64,000 bases of DNA, taken from Sphingobium sp. SYK-6. GTDB taxonomy: Bacteria; Pseudomonadota; Alphaproteobacteria; Sphingomonadales; Sphingomonadaceae. A model generated the notes under the pieces. It saw only the letters and a list, made by a program, of their open reading frames with translations, did no database searches and was not told the origin of the DNA. Shown here piece after piece: positions 21,655-32,720 of this stretch. The stretch lies in NCBI RefSeq assembly GCF_000283515.1, contig NC_015976.1, forward strand, positions 1,612,001-1,676,000. The letters are read 5' to 3'. Every line of letters starts with the position of its first letter. Within the stretch, counting starts at the first letter, position 1. Both the position numbers and the translations under genes were made by a program.

Positions 21655-24126
21655 ATGATGCAGCGGCTTCCCATCCATGCGGTTCTGCCTGATCTGCTCG
21701 CGGTTCTGCGTGCGCGGACGGGGGCGGTGCTGGTCGCGCCGCCCGGGGCTGGCAAGACGACGATGGTCGCCCCGGCCCTGCTCGCCGAGCCGTGGGCGGC
21801 GGGTAGCCAGATCTGGCTGCTCTCGCCGCGCCGGCTTGCCGCACGCGCCGCTGCCGAGCGCATGGCCGAGCTTGCCGGCGAGAAGCCGGGCGAAACCATT
21901 GGCTACGCCACGCGACTCGAGAGCCGCACCTCACCGCGCACCCGGCTGCTGGTCGTCACCGAGGGCATTTTTCGTCGCCGCATTCAGGCGGACCCCGAGC
22001 TGTCGGGCGTGGCGGCCGTGCTGTTCGATGAAGTGCATGAGCGCAGCCTCGAGGGCGATTTCGGCCTTGCCCTCGCCCTCGACGCACAGGCAGGCCTGCG
22101 GGAGGATCTGCGCCTGCTCGCCATGTCCGCTACGCTGGATGGAGCTCGATTCGCCGCGCTGATGGGAGGCGTTCCGGTCATCGAGAGCGAGGGGCGGGCC
22201 TATCCGGTCGATCTTCGTCATGTCGGACGCGATGCCGCGCAGCGACTCGAGGATGCCATGGCCGCCACCATCCGGCGCGCACTCGCGGAAGAGAAAGAGG
22301 GGGATGTGCTCGCTTTCCTGCCGGGCGTGGGCGAGATCGGGCGCACGGCAGAGCGACTCGCGGGCCTGCCGCCGCATGTCGCCGTGCATCCCCTGCATGG
22401 CTCGCTCGATCCGGCGGCGCAGCGTGCGGCGCTTCGGCCCGCCGGCCCGGGCGCGCGCAAGGTCATCCTCGCGACGAGCATCGCCGAGACCAGCCTGACC
22501 ATCGATGGCGTGCGCATCGTGGTCGACAGCGGCCTCGCGCGCAGGCCCCGCCACGATCTTGCGGCCGGAGTGACGCGTCTCGTGACGGAGCGCGCCAGCC
22601 AGGCAGCCGTGATCCAGCGCGCGGGCCGGGCGGGGCGGCAGGGGCCGGGCGTCGCCTATCGCCTGTGGGAGGCGGCCGCCACCTCTGGCATGCCGCCCTT
22701 CGATCCACCGGAAATCCTGGAAAGCGACCTGACCGGCCTGGTGCTGGATTGCGCGGTCTGGGGCGTGACGGACCCCGCGACCCTGCGCTGGCTCGATGCG
22801 CCGCCCGCTGCAGCGGTGAGCGAGGCGCGGCGCCGTCTCACCGCGATCGGCGCTCTCGATCAGGAGGGCCGTGCGAGCGCTCATGGGCGCGCTATCGCCG
22901 AACTGCCCCTGGAGCCACGCCTCGCGCATATGCTGCTGCTATCCGCGCAAGCCGGAGAGGGGGCGGCCGCCGCCGATGTCGCCGTGCTGCTGACCGAGCG
23001 TGGTTTGGGTGGGCCCTCCGTCGATCTTTCCCGCCGTCGCGCGACCTGGGCACGTGAGCGCGGGCCGCGCGCGGACGGCGCGCGCAGGCTGGCGGCGCGC
23101 TGGCTTGGCCTTGTCGGCAAGAGCGCGCCCGCAGGCGAGGGCGCGCGCCATGACGAGGATGCCGCGCTGGCCCACTGCCTCGCGCGTGCATTTCCGGACA
23201 GGATCGCGCGCAGGCGTGCTGCTGACGGGCAGGACTGGATCAGCGTGGGCGGGCGCGGCTTCCGGCTCGATCCGGCCGATCCGCTGGCTCGCGCGGACTG
23301 GCTTGCCGTCGGTGAGATTCAGGGAAGCGCGGCGGGGGCGCGCATCCTGTCGGCCGTGGCGATGGAGGAGGCGGACGTGCTCGCGCTGGCGGCCGAGCGG
23401 ATCGAGGAAAAGCGGACCGTGCGCTGGCGACGCGACCTTGGCGGCGTCGAGGCTTCCCGGGAGCGCTGGCTGGGCGCCATCCGCCTCTCCGCCGGCCCGG
23501 ATGATTCGCCCGAACGCGCGGCGGTGATCGCCGCGCTGGCGGCCGCGCTACGGGAAGGCGGACTGGAGCTTCTGCCATGGGACAAGGCCGCTATGTCCCT
23601 GCGCATGCGTGCCGATTTTGCCGGGGAAGGCGCGCCCATCTCCAGCGAGGCCCTGCTCGCCGATGCGGAGGCATGGCTGGACATGCTGCTTCCGGCCGAT
23701 GCCCGCCGCCTTGGCGCCATCGACTCAGGCGCGCTGCGCAATCTGCTGGTCCAGCGCCTGGGTTGGGATGCCACGCAGCGCATCGAGGCGCTTGCGCCGG
23801 CGGACTTCACCAGCCCGGCCGGGAGCCATCACGCCATCGATTATGACGCGCCGGCCGGTCCCACCGTCGAGGTGCGTGTGCAGGCGCTGTTCGGCTTGTC
23901 GGAGCATCCTGTGGTGGGGGCGGCGCGAATCCCGCTGGTCCTGTCGCTCACGTCGCCGGCGGGGCGACCGATCCAGACCACGCGGGATTTGCCGGGCTTC
24001 TGGAAAGGAAGCTGGGCTGCTGTGGCGCGCGAAATGCGGGGCCGTTATCCCAAGCATCCCTGGCCGGACGATCCTGCCGCCGCGAGTGCGACTCTGCGCA
24101 CCAAGAGGGCGGACGCGCGGGGCTGA
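21655..24126 (+). CDS. hrpB: ATP-dependent helicase HrpB
   Basis: DEAH-family RNA helicase of 823 residues. Motif I is APPGAGKTT (28-36) and motif II is DEVH (125-128); SATLDGARF (motif III) and ATSIAETSLTIDGVRIVVDSG (motif V region, read as two parts) with QRAGRAGRQGPG (motif VI) follow. A helicase-associated domain and an HrpB C-terminal domain complete the usual length. The function of bacterial HrpB is poorly defined; roles in RNA metabolism are assumed. It lies 63 bases after the polyprenyl synthase gene. Confidence 0.93.
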   Translation: MMQRLPIHAVLPDLLAVLRARTGAVLVAPPGAGKTTMVAPALLAEPWAAGSQIWLLSPRRLAARAAAERMAELAGEKPGETIGYATRLESRTSPRTRLLVVTEGIFRRRIQADPELSGVAAVLFDEVHERSLEGDFGLALALDAQAGLREDLRLLAMSATLDGARFAALMGGVPVIESEGRAYPVDLRHVGRDAAQRLEDAMAATIRRALAEEKEGDVLAFLPGVGEIGRTAERLAGLPPHVAVHPLHGSLDPAAQRAALRPAGPGARKVILATSIAETSLTIDGVRIVVDSGLARRPRHDLAAGVTRLVTERASQAAVIQRAGRAGRQGPGVAYRLWEAAATSGMPPFDPPEILESDLTGLVLDCAVWGVTDPATLRWLDAPPAAAVSEARRRLTAIGALDQEGRASAHGRAIAELPLEPRLAHMLLLSAQAGEGAAAADVAVLLTERGLGGPSVDLSRRRATWARERGPRADGARRLAARWLGLVGKSAPAGEGARHDEDAALAHCLARAFPDRIARRRAADGQDWISVGGRGFRLDPADPLARADWLAVGEIQGSAAGARILSAVAMEEADVLALAAERIEEKRTVRWRRDLGGVEASRERWLGAIRLSAGPDDSPERAAVIAALAAALREGGLELLPWDKAAMSLRMRADFAGEGAPISSEALLADAEAWLDMLLPADARRLGAIDSGALRNLLVQRLGWDATQRIEALAPADFTSPAGSHHAIDYDAPAGPTVEVRVQALFGLSEHPVVGAARIPLVLSLTSPAGRPIQTTRDLPGFWKGSWAAVAREMRGRYPKHPWPDDPAAASATLRTKRADARG

Positions 24127-24215
24127 GCTACTGCACGGCGATTCTCCCCGGCACGCGATCTTGACACGCCCTGCGGTTTTGCGCGACGGACGAGCCGACA
24201 AGCAAGGGAGTCCCC

Positions 24216-24494
24216 ATGGCCGCGCGTATCTACCAGATTCCCAAGAATGCGATGCAGTCGGGCAAGGCACGCACCGGCACATGGGTGCTGGAGTTCGAGG
24301 CTCTCGAAGCCAAGAAGCCCGATCCGATGATGGGCTGGGCCGGTTCGGGCGACACGCGCGAGCAGGTGAAGCTGACTTTCCCGAGCGAAGCTGCCGCGCG
24401 CGCTTATGCCGAGCGTTACGGCATTGCATGTCATGTGGTCAGGACGCCGCCCAAAACCTTGAAAATTCAGGCTTACGCTGACAATTTCCGCTAA
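24216..24494 (+). CDS. NADH-ubiquinone oxidoreductase accessory subunit (NDUFS4-like)
   Basis: Protein of 92 residues, homologous to the mitochondrial complex I subunit NDUFS4 (18 kDa). It starts with ARIYQIPKNAMQSGKART, followed by WVLEFE and the WAGSGDTREQVKLTFPS core, and ends with KIQAYADNFR. This supernumerary subunit is found in alphaproteobacteria and mitochondria and binds the peripheral arm of complex I. It is an isolated gene here; the nuo operon is not in the window. Confidence 0.9.
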   Translation: MAARIYQIPKNAMQSGKARTGTWVLEFEALEAKKPDPMMGWAGSGDTREQVKLTFPSEAAARAYAERYGIACHVVRTPPKTLKIQAYADNFR

Positions 24495-24545
24495 GGTCGC
24501 GTCGCCTCGCGCACCGGTTTCCGATAAGCCGCGCCGCCAATTCGC

Positions 24546-25508
24546 CTAAAAGGCGTCGGCAATATCCATCATCCTTGTGAGCCTTCTGGGCGCGACCGCC
24601 CGCCAGCTCTTTGCCAGCCAGTCCCCGACATGGTCCCAGTCCACGCCGGGCCTGTCGAGCCGGAGCGCGACCCAGCCGCTCGCGCCATAATAAGCGGGGC
24701 GATAATAGAGATCCGGCTCCGCATCGATGAGCGCGTTCATCTCGTCCGGCCCCGATGTCTTCACCAGCAGCGCGATGGCGTCCTCGCCATGATGATTGAC
24801 GGAAACATAAGCGAAGAACTTGCCGGATTTCTCGCCACCCACGCGCCAGCCCGGCGCGCCATGCGATGTACGCGCGTCCGTCTCGGGGAGGGCAAGCGCC
24901 AGCTCTCCCACGCGAGCGACGATCCAGTCCGCGTCCATCTCGCGGCTCACATAGTCGGCGAGCATGCGTGGATAGAGCTGATACTCCGCATAGAGCACGC
25001 GCTGTGCCAGCGAGTCGGCCGTGTCGCCGGGCAGGATCGAGACCGGAATCTGTCCCAGCACCGGGCCGTCATCCAGTTCGGACGTGACCAGATGGACTGT
25101 GCAGCCGCCATGGCTGTCGCCTGCGTCGATCGCGCGCTGATGCGTGTCGAGGCCCCGGTAATTGGGCAGCAGGGAAGGATGGGTGTTCAGCATCCGTCCC
25201 GCCCATTGCGCCACGAAGCCAGGCGTGAGGATTCGCATATAACCGCACAGCGCCACATAATCCGCGCCGGACCGGAGCAGCGCGTCCTGCATGATCGCCT
25301 CGTGCGCCTCGCGGCTCATGCCCTTGTGGCTGTGCGCGAAGGTCGGCACGCCTTCGGCCGCCGCGATGGTGAGCCCGCGCGCCTCGGGCTTGTTGGAGGC
25401 GACAAGCACGATCTCATAGGGGCAGCCGGGCAGGCGCGAGGCGTAGAGCAGCGACGTCATCGTCGTTCCGGTGCCGGAAAGCATCACTGCGACTTTAGCT
25501 TTGGCCAT
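24546..25508 (-). CDS. purN: phosphoribosylglycinamide formyltransferase fused to an MmcQ/YjbR domain
   Basis: Protein of 320 residues. Residues 1-190 are PurN, which formylates GAR with 10-formyl-THF: LSGTGTTMTSL binds the phosphate, and catalytic N108, H110 (NTHPSLLPNYRG) and D146 are present. Residues 192-310 form a complete MmcQ/YjbR-like domain (LALALPETDARTSHGAPGWR to DWDHVGDWLAKSWR). Ordinary PurN proteins are near 200 residues, so this is a fusion in one uninterrupted frame. ATG at 25508 is favoured; ATG at 25523 is also possible. Downstream of purM. Confidence 0.92.
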   Translation of the reverse strand: MAKAKVAVMLSGTGTTMTSLLYASRLPGCPYEIVLVASNKPEARGLTIAAAEGVPTFAHSHKGMSREAHEAIMQDALLRSGADYVALCGYMRILTPGFVAQWAGRMLNTHPSLLPNYRGLDTHQRAIDAGDSHGGCTVHLVTSELDDGPVLGQIPVSILPGDTADSLAQRVLYAEYQLYPRMLADYVSREMDADWIVARVGELALALPETDARTSHGAPGWRVGGEKSGKFFAYVSVNHHGEDAIALLVKTSGPDEMNALIDAEPDLYYRPAYYGASGWVALRLDRPGVDWDHVGDWLAKSWRAVAPRRLTRMMDIADAF

Positions 25509-25625
25509 GGAACGCCTACTCATTCACCATCGCCCTGAACCTGTTCCAGGGGCTATCTGCGATCGGGATCGGCCAATGCGGCCAAATGGATACTGAAACA
25601 AGGTCAGCATGACGTGCGGCAGGCG

Positions 25626-26732
25626 TCAGCCGAGATGCGTCGCGCTCCAGCCGGCCATCGCGCTCCAGCTTTCCGCCGAGCCCCTTACGGTGCAGCCCTT
25701 GTCGCCTGCGCGAATCTCGCCGAGGCGATGCACCGTTTCCCCGGCTTCCTCGAGCGCGGCAGTCGCGCCGGTGACATCGCCGGGCGCGACGACCACGGCC
25801 ATGCCGATGCCGCAGTTGAAAGTGCGAGCCATTTCGCCCGGCTCGATATTGCCCTGCGCCTGCAGGAAGGCCATCAGCCGCGGCTGTGGCCAGAGATCGG
25901 CATCGACATGCGCATGGAGACCGGCCGGCAGAATGCGCGGGATGTTCTCCAGCAGGCCGCCGCCCGTGATGTGGGCCATGGCGTGAACAAGTCCCTTGCG
26001 GACCAGCGGGAGCAGTGGCTTCACATAGATCCGCGTGGGCGCCATCAGCGCGTCAATCAACAGCACCTCCTGATCGAAGAGAGCAGGGCGGTCCAGTTTC
26101 CAGCCCTTGTCCGTCGCGAGGCGACGCACCAGCGAATAGCCGTTCGAATGGACGCCCGAGGAGGCTAGCCCCAGAATTACGTCGCCCTCGGCAACCTTGT
26201 CGGCAGTGAGGACCTCGTCCCGCTCGACCGCGCCGACGCAGAAGCCGGCAAGATCATAGTCTCCATCGGCATACATGCCCGGCATTTCCGCCGTCTCGCC
26301 GCCGATCAGCGCGCAACCGGCCTGTCTGCAGCCTTCCGCAATTCCCGCGATCACGCGCTCGGCAACGCCGTTGTCCAGCTTTCCGGTCGCGAAATAATCG
26401 AGGAAGAACAGGGGCTCGGCACCCTGCACGATCAGGTCGTTGGCACACATCGCCACGAGATCGATGCCGACCGTGTCGTGCTTCCCGCTGTCGATCGCGA
26501 GCTTGAGCTTCGTGCCCACGCCGTCATTCGCCGCGACCAGCAGCGGGTCGCGGAACCCTGCCGCCTTGAGATCGAAGAAACCTCCGAAGCCGCCGAGGTC
26601 CGCGTCGGCCCCCGGGCGCCGGGTTGCCCGGGCGAGCGGCGCGATGGCGCGCACCAGCGCGTTGCCTGCGGCGATATCGACGCCGGCCTGGGCATAGGTG
26701 TAGGCGGGGGGAGCGTTGTGCTTGCTGTCCAT
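25626..26732 (-). CDS. purM: phosphoribosylformylglycinamidine cyclo-ligase (AIR synthetase)
   Basis: Protein of 368 residues that closes the imidazole ring of purines using ATP. It has the dimer/ATP-binding stretch [12 protein letters not shown], then [27 protein letters not shown] (in family order), [11 protein letters not shown], and [16 protein letters not shown]. Directly upstream of purN, the usual purM-purN pair; about 117 bases separate them. Divergent from the DUF2066 gene with a 58-base spacer that must hold both promoters. Confidence 0.96.
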   Translation of the reverse strand: MDSKHNAPPAYTYAQAGVDIAAGNALVRAIAPLARATRRPGADADLGGFGGFFDLKAAGFRDPLLVAANDGVGTKLKLAIDSGKHDTVGIDLVAMCANDLIVQGAEPLFFLDYFATGKLDNGVAERVIAGIAEGCRQAGCALIGGETAEMPGMYADGDYDLAGFCVGAVERDEVLTADKVAEGDVILGLASSGVHSNGYSLVRRLATDKGWKLDRPALFDQEVLLIDALMAPTRIYVKPLLPLVRKGLVHAMAHITGGGLLENIPRILPAGLHAHVDADLWPQPRLMAFLQAQGNIEPGEMARTFNCGIGMAVVVAPGDVTGATAALEEAGETVHRLGEIRAGDKGCTVRGSAESWSAMAGWSATHLG

Positions 26733-26790
26733 GTGCCGCCATTACCAAATCGGGCTTGGTTTTCCAGAGCAATGCCGCCAAAAGGACGCC

Positions 26791-28050
26791 GTGACGCTCA
26801 GCCTGCCTTCCCTGCGCCCCATTCACCTCGTTTTTCTGCTGGTTCTGGCAGCCTTTGCGGCCGTGCTTGTTGCGCAGATCGAAGGCGAGCGAGGGATCGC
26901 GCCGATCGCGTCCAATGGCGATTTCGAGGTGCGGGACATTCGCGTGGACGTTTACGGTCCCAACGCCGACGCCGCTCGCGCGACCGGCTGGCGCCTCGCC
27001 CAGCGACTCGGCTGGCGCGCGCTCTGGCAGCGCACGAACGGCGCGGGCGGGCCGATGCTGGGTGACGGCGTGCTGGATGGCCTGGTTTCCGGCATCGAGG
27101 TCCAGCAGGAGCAGATCGGCCCCAATCGATACATCGCCACGCTGGCCGTCATGTTCGATCGTGCCCGGGCCGGGCAGGCGCTTGGCGTGAGCGGCCAGAT
27201 CATGCGCTCTCCGCCGCTTCTGGTGATTCCCGTGCTGTGGGATGGTGGTGCCGCGACTACCTTCGAGAGGCCGAGTGAGTGGCAGAAGGCCTGGGCCATG
27301 TTCCGGACCGCCGAGAGCAGCATCGATTATGTGCGCACCGTTGGCGATGGTGCCGATCCGATGTTGCTCAATGCCGGCCAGACCGGGCGGCGCGGTCGCA
27401 ACTGGTGGCGGGTATTGCTCGATCTCTATGGGGCTGCCGACGTCATCATGCCGATCGCACGTCTCGAGCGGACCTGGCCCGGCGGTCCTGTGACCGGCCA
27501 TTTCACCGCGCGTTATGGGCCGGACAATCATCTTGTCGGCAGTTTCACCATGACCGTGAACAGGTCGCAGGACGTGCCTAAAATGATGGCGGACGCGGTC
27601 GGCCGGATCGATGCGCTCTATGCCCGTGCGCTGGCGAGCGGCACGTTGCGACCCGATCCTTCGCTGGTCATCGAGGAGCCGGTCAACGCCGTTGAACTGG
27701 AAGGCGTCGAGAATCTGGATTCGCTCCTCGCCGCCCTGCCGAGCGAGGAAGGAACGGGGCAAGTGAATGGCGGCCTCACCATCATGGTGGATACGCCGTC
27801 CCCCACGTCGCTGAGCGAGGTTCAGGCCTTGTTGCGCTCTGTCCCGGGCGTCAGCGGCATATCCACGACGAGCCTGGCGCTGGGCGGCACTTCGGTGATG
27901 CAGCTTGGTTTCACCGGCTCGGCCGATCAGCTTCGCGTCGCGCTGGAAGCGCGCGGATTCTCCGTCAGCGGTTCAGGGAGCACGCTGCGGATCGTCCGCC
28001 GGGCCGGCGCTCCGGCGGCACAACCCTCTCCGGGGGGCGGCGACCGATGA
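26791..28050 (+). CDS. DUF2066-type envelope protein
   Basis: Protein of 419 residues from the GTG at 26791, preceded by AAAGGA. An N-terminal hydrophobic segment (IHLVFLLVLAAFAAVLVAQI) is a signal or anchor. The body resembles DUF2066 proteins (VRDIRVDVYGPNADAARATGWRLAQRLGW; LLVIPVLWDG). The C-terminal 90 residues look like a ferredoxin-like beta-alpha-beta module (ISTTSLALGGTSVMQLGFTG). Its stop overlaps the hdaA start by four bases (ATGA), so it is coupled to a replication regulator and ppk1. Function unknown. Confidence 0.68.
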   Translation: MTLSLPSLRPIHLVFLLVLAAFAAVLVAQIEGERGIAPIASNGDFEVRDIRVDVYGPNADAARATGWRLAQRLGWRALWQRTNGAGGPMLGDGVLDGLVSGIEVQQEQIGPNRYIATLAVMFDRARAGQALGVSGQIMRSPPLLVIPVLWDGGAATTFERPSEWQKAWAMFRTAESSIDYVRTVGDGADPMLLNAGQTGRRGRNWWRVLLDLYGAADVIMPIARLERTWPGGPVTGHFTARYGPDNHLVGSFTMTVNRSQDVPKMMADAVGRIDALYARALASGTLRPDPSLVIEEPVNAVELEGVENLDSLLAALPSEEGTGQVNGGLTIMVDTPSPTSLSEVQALLRSVPGVSGISTTSLALGGTSVMQLGFTGSADQLRVALEARGFSVSGSGSTLRIVRRAGAPAAQPSPGGGDR

Positions 28051-28679
28051 GCCAGTTGCCGCTGCCCATGGGCTGGTCGCAGCGGGGGGAGCGAGACAGC
28101 CTGCTGATCCATGAAGCGAATGCTGATGCCATCGCGCTGGTTCGCAACTGGTCCCGCTGGCCTTCATGCTGCACCCTGCTGGTCGGGCCGCCACGCTCGG
28201 GCAAGACGCTCGTGGGCGCGCTGTTCGCGGCCGAGAACGGCGGGCAAGTGGTCGATGATGCTCATCGCGCCGACGAGCAGCATCTCTTCACGCTCTGGAA
28301 CGACGCGCAGGACATGAAGGCGCCGCTGCTGTTGATCGCGCCGGAGCCGCCGCCCGCCTGGAGGATCGCCTTGCCGGACTTGCACACGCGCCTTGGCACC
28401 GCCGCGATCGCCCGGATCGGCTTGCCTGACGAGGCGGTCAGCGCGGCACTCATCGCACATGGGCTGGAGCAGGCCGGCTCCGCCTTCGCACCGGATGTCC
28501 CGGAATATCTCGCCCGGCGTTCCGAGCGATGCTATGGGGCGATCGAAGCTCTGGTGAGCCGCCTCAATGCCGCCTCGCTGGCGACGGGGCAGAAGCTTTC
28601 CGTGGGATCGGTGCGGCAACTTTTCCGTAACGAAACCGGGCCAGGCGAAACAACCGATCCATTTTCGCGCGGAGAATGA
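28047..28679 (+). CDS. hdaA: DnaA-related replication-inactivator protein HdaA
   Basis: Short AAA+ protein of 210 residues. The N terminus carries the sliding-clamp binding motif QLPLP (3-7). Walker A is GPPRSGKT (47-54) and Walker B is VVDDAH (68-73). There is no DnaA domain IV for DNA binding. This is the layout of HdaA, which with the clamp stimulates DnaA-ATP hydrolysis to prevent re-initiation. It lies between the DUF2066 gene (4-base overlap) and ppk1 (6-base gap). Some annotations call such proteins simply DnaA-like chromosomal replication initiators. Confidence 0.83.
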   Translation: MSQLPLPMGWSQRGERDSLLIHEANADAIALVRNWSRWPSCCTLLVGPPRSGKTLVGALFAAENGGQVVDDAHRADEQHLFTLWNDAQDMKAPLLLIAPEPPPAWRIALPDLHTRLGTAAIARIGLPDEAVSAALIAHGLEQAGSAFAPDVPEYLARRSERCYGAIEALVSRLNAASLATGQKLSVGSVRQLFRNETGPGETTDPFSRGE

Positions 28680-28685
28680 ACGACC

Positions 28686-30836
<2,151 letters not shown>

Positions 30837-30852
30837 ACGGAGCCTGCTTCCC

Positions 30853-32364
30853 GTGACATTGCTTGATCGTCCCACAGGCCAGTCGAGGCAGACGACGCTC
30901 AAAGGCGCCCATTTCCGTCGCACCGCAATCATTGATATCGGTTCGAACAGTGTCCGCCTCGTCGTTTATGATGGGCCCCGGCGGGTGCCTTTCATCCTGT
31001 TCAACGAGAAGATCATGGCCGGCCTTGGCGCCGACATCGGGCGGACAGGGCGGATCGGCGAGCGCGCCATAGAGCGCGGTCTTCAGGCACTGGAGCGCTT
31101 CTCCCGGCTGATCGAAGAAATGGCGGTGGAAGAAGTGATCTGCGTGGCGACCGCCGCCGTGCGGGACGCCGGTAACGGCGCCGAGTTCATCGAGCGCGCG
31201 GACAGCCTCGGATTCCAGGTCCGCATGTTGAGCGGCGAGGAAGAGGGCAGGGCGTCAGCCTTCGGCCTGCTCTCCGGCATCCCGCAGGCCGAAGGGATCA
31301 TGGGCGATCTGGGCGGTGGGAGCCTCGAACTGGTGCGGGTCGGCGCGGGCGGTGTCGGGCCGGCGGTGTCCCTGCCGCTGGGCGTGTTCCGCATCGGAGA
31401 GATCAGGCGGCGGGGCAAGAAGGCGCTCGCGCAGCGCTTCGATACACTGCTGCATCAACTGGGCGGCGACGACTTGCCTGCCGATGTGCCATTCTATCTC
31501 ATCGGTGGAAGCTGGCGGGCGCTGGCGCGGCTCGACATGCAGATCACCGGCTATCCCCTGCCGATCCTCCATCATTATGAAATGACGCCGGATCGGCCTG
31601 CGGCACTGCTGCAATGGCTGGAGCGGGCACAGAAGGCCGATCTCAAGGGCCTGCCCGCTGTCAGCAGCGCGCGTCTGCCGGGTTTGCCCGATGCGGCGCA
31701 TATGCTGGTCGCCATCGTCGAGCGGCTGCGGCCCTCCCGCCTCACAGTCTCGGCTTTCGGCCTTCGCGAAGGCCTCCTGTTCGAGCAGTTGCCGCCGGAA
31801 CTGGCGGAGCAGGATCCTTTGCTGGTGGCCGCCCGTATCGAGGGCGATGCGCAAGGGCGGTTCGTGGGTCATGGCGACCAGATCGCGGGCTGGATTGCAC
31901 CGCTGTTCGAGAACGATCCGCCCGAATGGGCGCGTGTACGCCTCGCGGCCTGCCTCCTGGCCGATGTCGGCTGGCGTGCCAATCCCGATTTCCGGGCCGA
32001 GCGCGGCCTCGAATTCGCGCTGCACGGCAACTGGCCCGGCGTCACGGCGGCAGAGCGCGCGGCCATGGCCCAGGCGCTTCATGCCAATTTCGGTGGCGGC
32101 GCCATGATCGCTCCCGCGCTCGAAGCCCTCGCTCCGCCGGAGTTCCTGCGGCGCGCGATCGAATGGGGTCTTGCCATTCGCTTGTGTCAGCGGCTTTCCG
32201 GCGGTGCCGAGGGGCCCCTGCAAGGATCGTCGATCGGCACGCGGGAGGGCACGATCATCCTGAAGCTGGAGCCGGAATATGCCGCACTGGCCGGAGAAGC
32301 GATCGACCGGCGACTCCGCCAGCTGGGCAGTGCCATGGGAGCCGGCTTCCTCGTCGATGCATGA
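30853..32364 (+). CDS. ppx: exopolyphosphatase / Ppx-GppA phosphatase
   Basis: Protein of 503 residues from the GTG at 30853, chosen because GGAG lies ten bases upstream; in-frame GTG at 30829 overlaps the ppk1 end. It has the ASKHA-fold motifs AIIDIGSNSVRLVVYD, VATAAVRDAGNG and MGDLGGGSLELVRVG. A helical HD-like C-terminal part follows. It removes terminal phosphates from polyphosphate and possibly from pppGpp. Coupled to ppk1, as is common in proteobacteria. Confidence 0.93.
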   Translation: MTLLDRPTGQSRQTTLKGAHFRRTAIIDIGSNSVRLVVYDGPRRVPFILFNEKIMAGLGADIGRTGRIGERAIERGLQALERFSRLIEEMAVEEVICVATAAVRDAGNGAEFIERADSLGFQVRMLSGEEEGRASAFGLLSGIPQAEGIMGDLGGGSLELVRVGAGGVGPAVSLPLGVFRIGEIRRRGKKALAQRFDTLLHQLGGDDLPADVPFYLIGGSWRALARLDMQITGYPLPILHHYEMTPDRPAALLQWLERAQKADLKGLPAVSSARLPGLPDAAHMLVAIVERLRPSRLTVSAFGLREGLLFEQLPPELAEQDPLLVAARIEGDAQGRFVGHGDQIAGWIAPLFENDPPEWARVRLAACLLADVGWRANPDFRAERGLEFALHGNWPGVTAAERAAMAQALHANFGGGAMIAPALEALAPPEFLRRAIEWGLAIRLCQRLSGGAEGPLQGSSIGTREGTIILKLEPEYAALAGEAIDRRLRQLGSAMGAGFLVDA

Positions 32365-32422
32365 TCCGGCCTGTCGGCAGACCGGCCTCCGCGTGAACTG
32401 ACCCTGCGTCGTCCTGGCCGAC

Positions 32423-32719
32423 TCAGCCGCAGCGGGCGCTGGTGACGATCATGGCCTCGTCATAGGAAACTGTCAGGCGGTCCTGCCTGAAGTCCATGGT
32501 CATCGCGCTGCCGGGTGGGCCCCAGCGCAGGGTGCGCGCACCCGATCTGGCGAGCAGTTCCGCGCCCAGCTCGGCGCTCACCTTGCGGCCGACATAAGTG
32601 CCGAGGCCTTCGTTCGCGCATTCACCGGTGGCCTGCGGGGGCGTGGTCGGGCCCTCGGCAGTGGTGGCGGCGCAGCCCGGCAGCATGATGGCGGCTACGA
32701 GAGCAATGGTCCGGCGCAT
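32423..32719 (-). CDS. lipoprotein of the I78 peptidase-inhibitor family
   Basis: Protein of 98 residues. A lipobox (MLPGCAA) places the lipidated Cys at residue 16. The rest fits the I78 inhibitor fold: a conserved GTYVGRKVSAELGAELLARSG helix, TLRWGPPGSAMTMDFRQDRLTV and the terminal CG. Such small periplasmic proteins are thought to inhibit serine peptidases. Its start is one base from the rnd stop, so it is probably in one transcript with rnd. Confidence 0.82.
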   Translation of the reverse strand: MRRTIALVAAIMLPGCAATTAEGPTTPPQATGECANEGLGTYVGRKVSAELGAELLARSGARTLRWGPPGSAMTMDFRQDRLTVSYDEAMIVTSARCG

Positions 32720-32720
32720 G

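Noticed and set aside
28047..28679. Full DnaA initiator
   Set aside because: Only 210 residues, without the DNA-binding domain IV, and with an N-terminal clamp-binding motif; this is an HdaA-type regulator.
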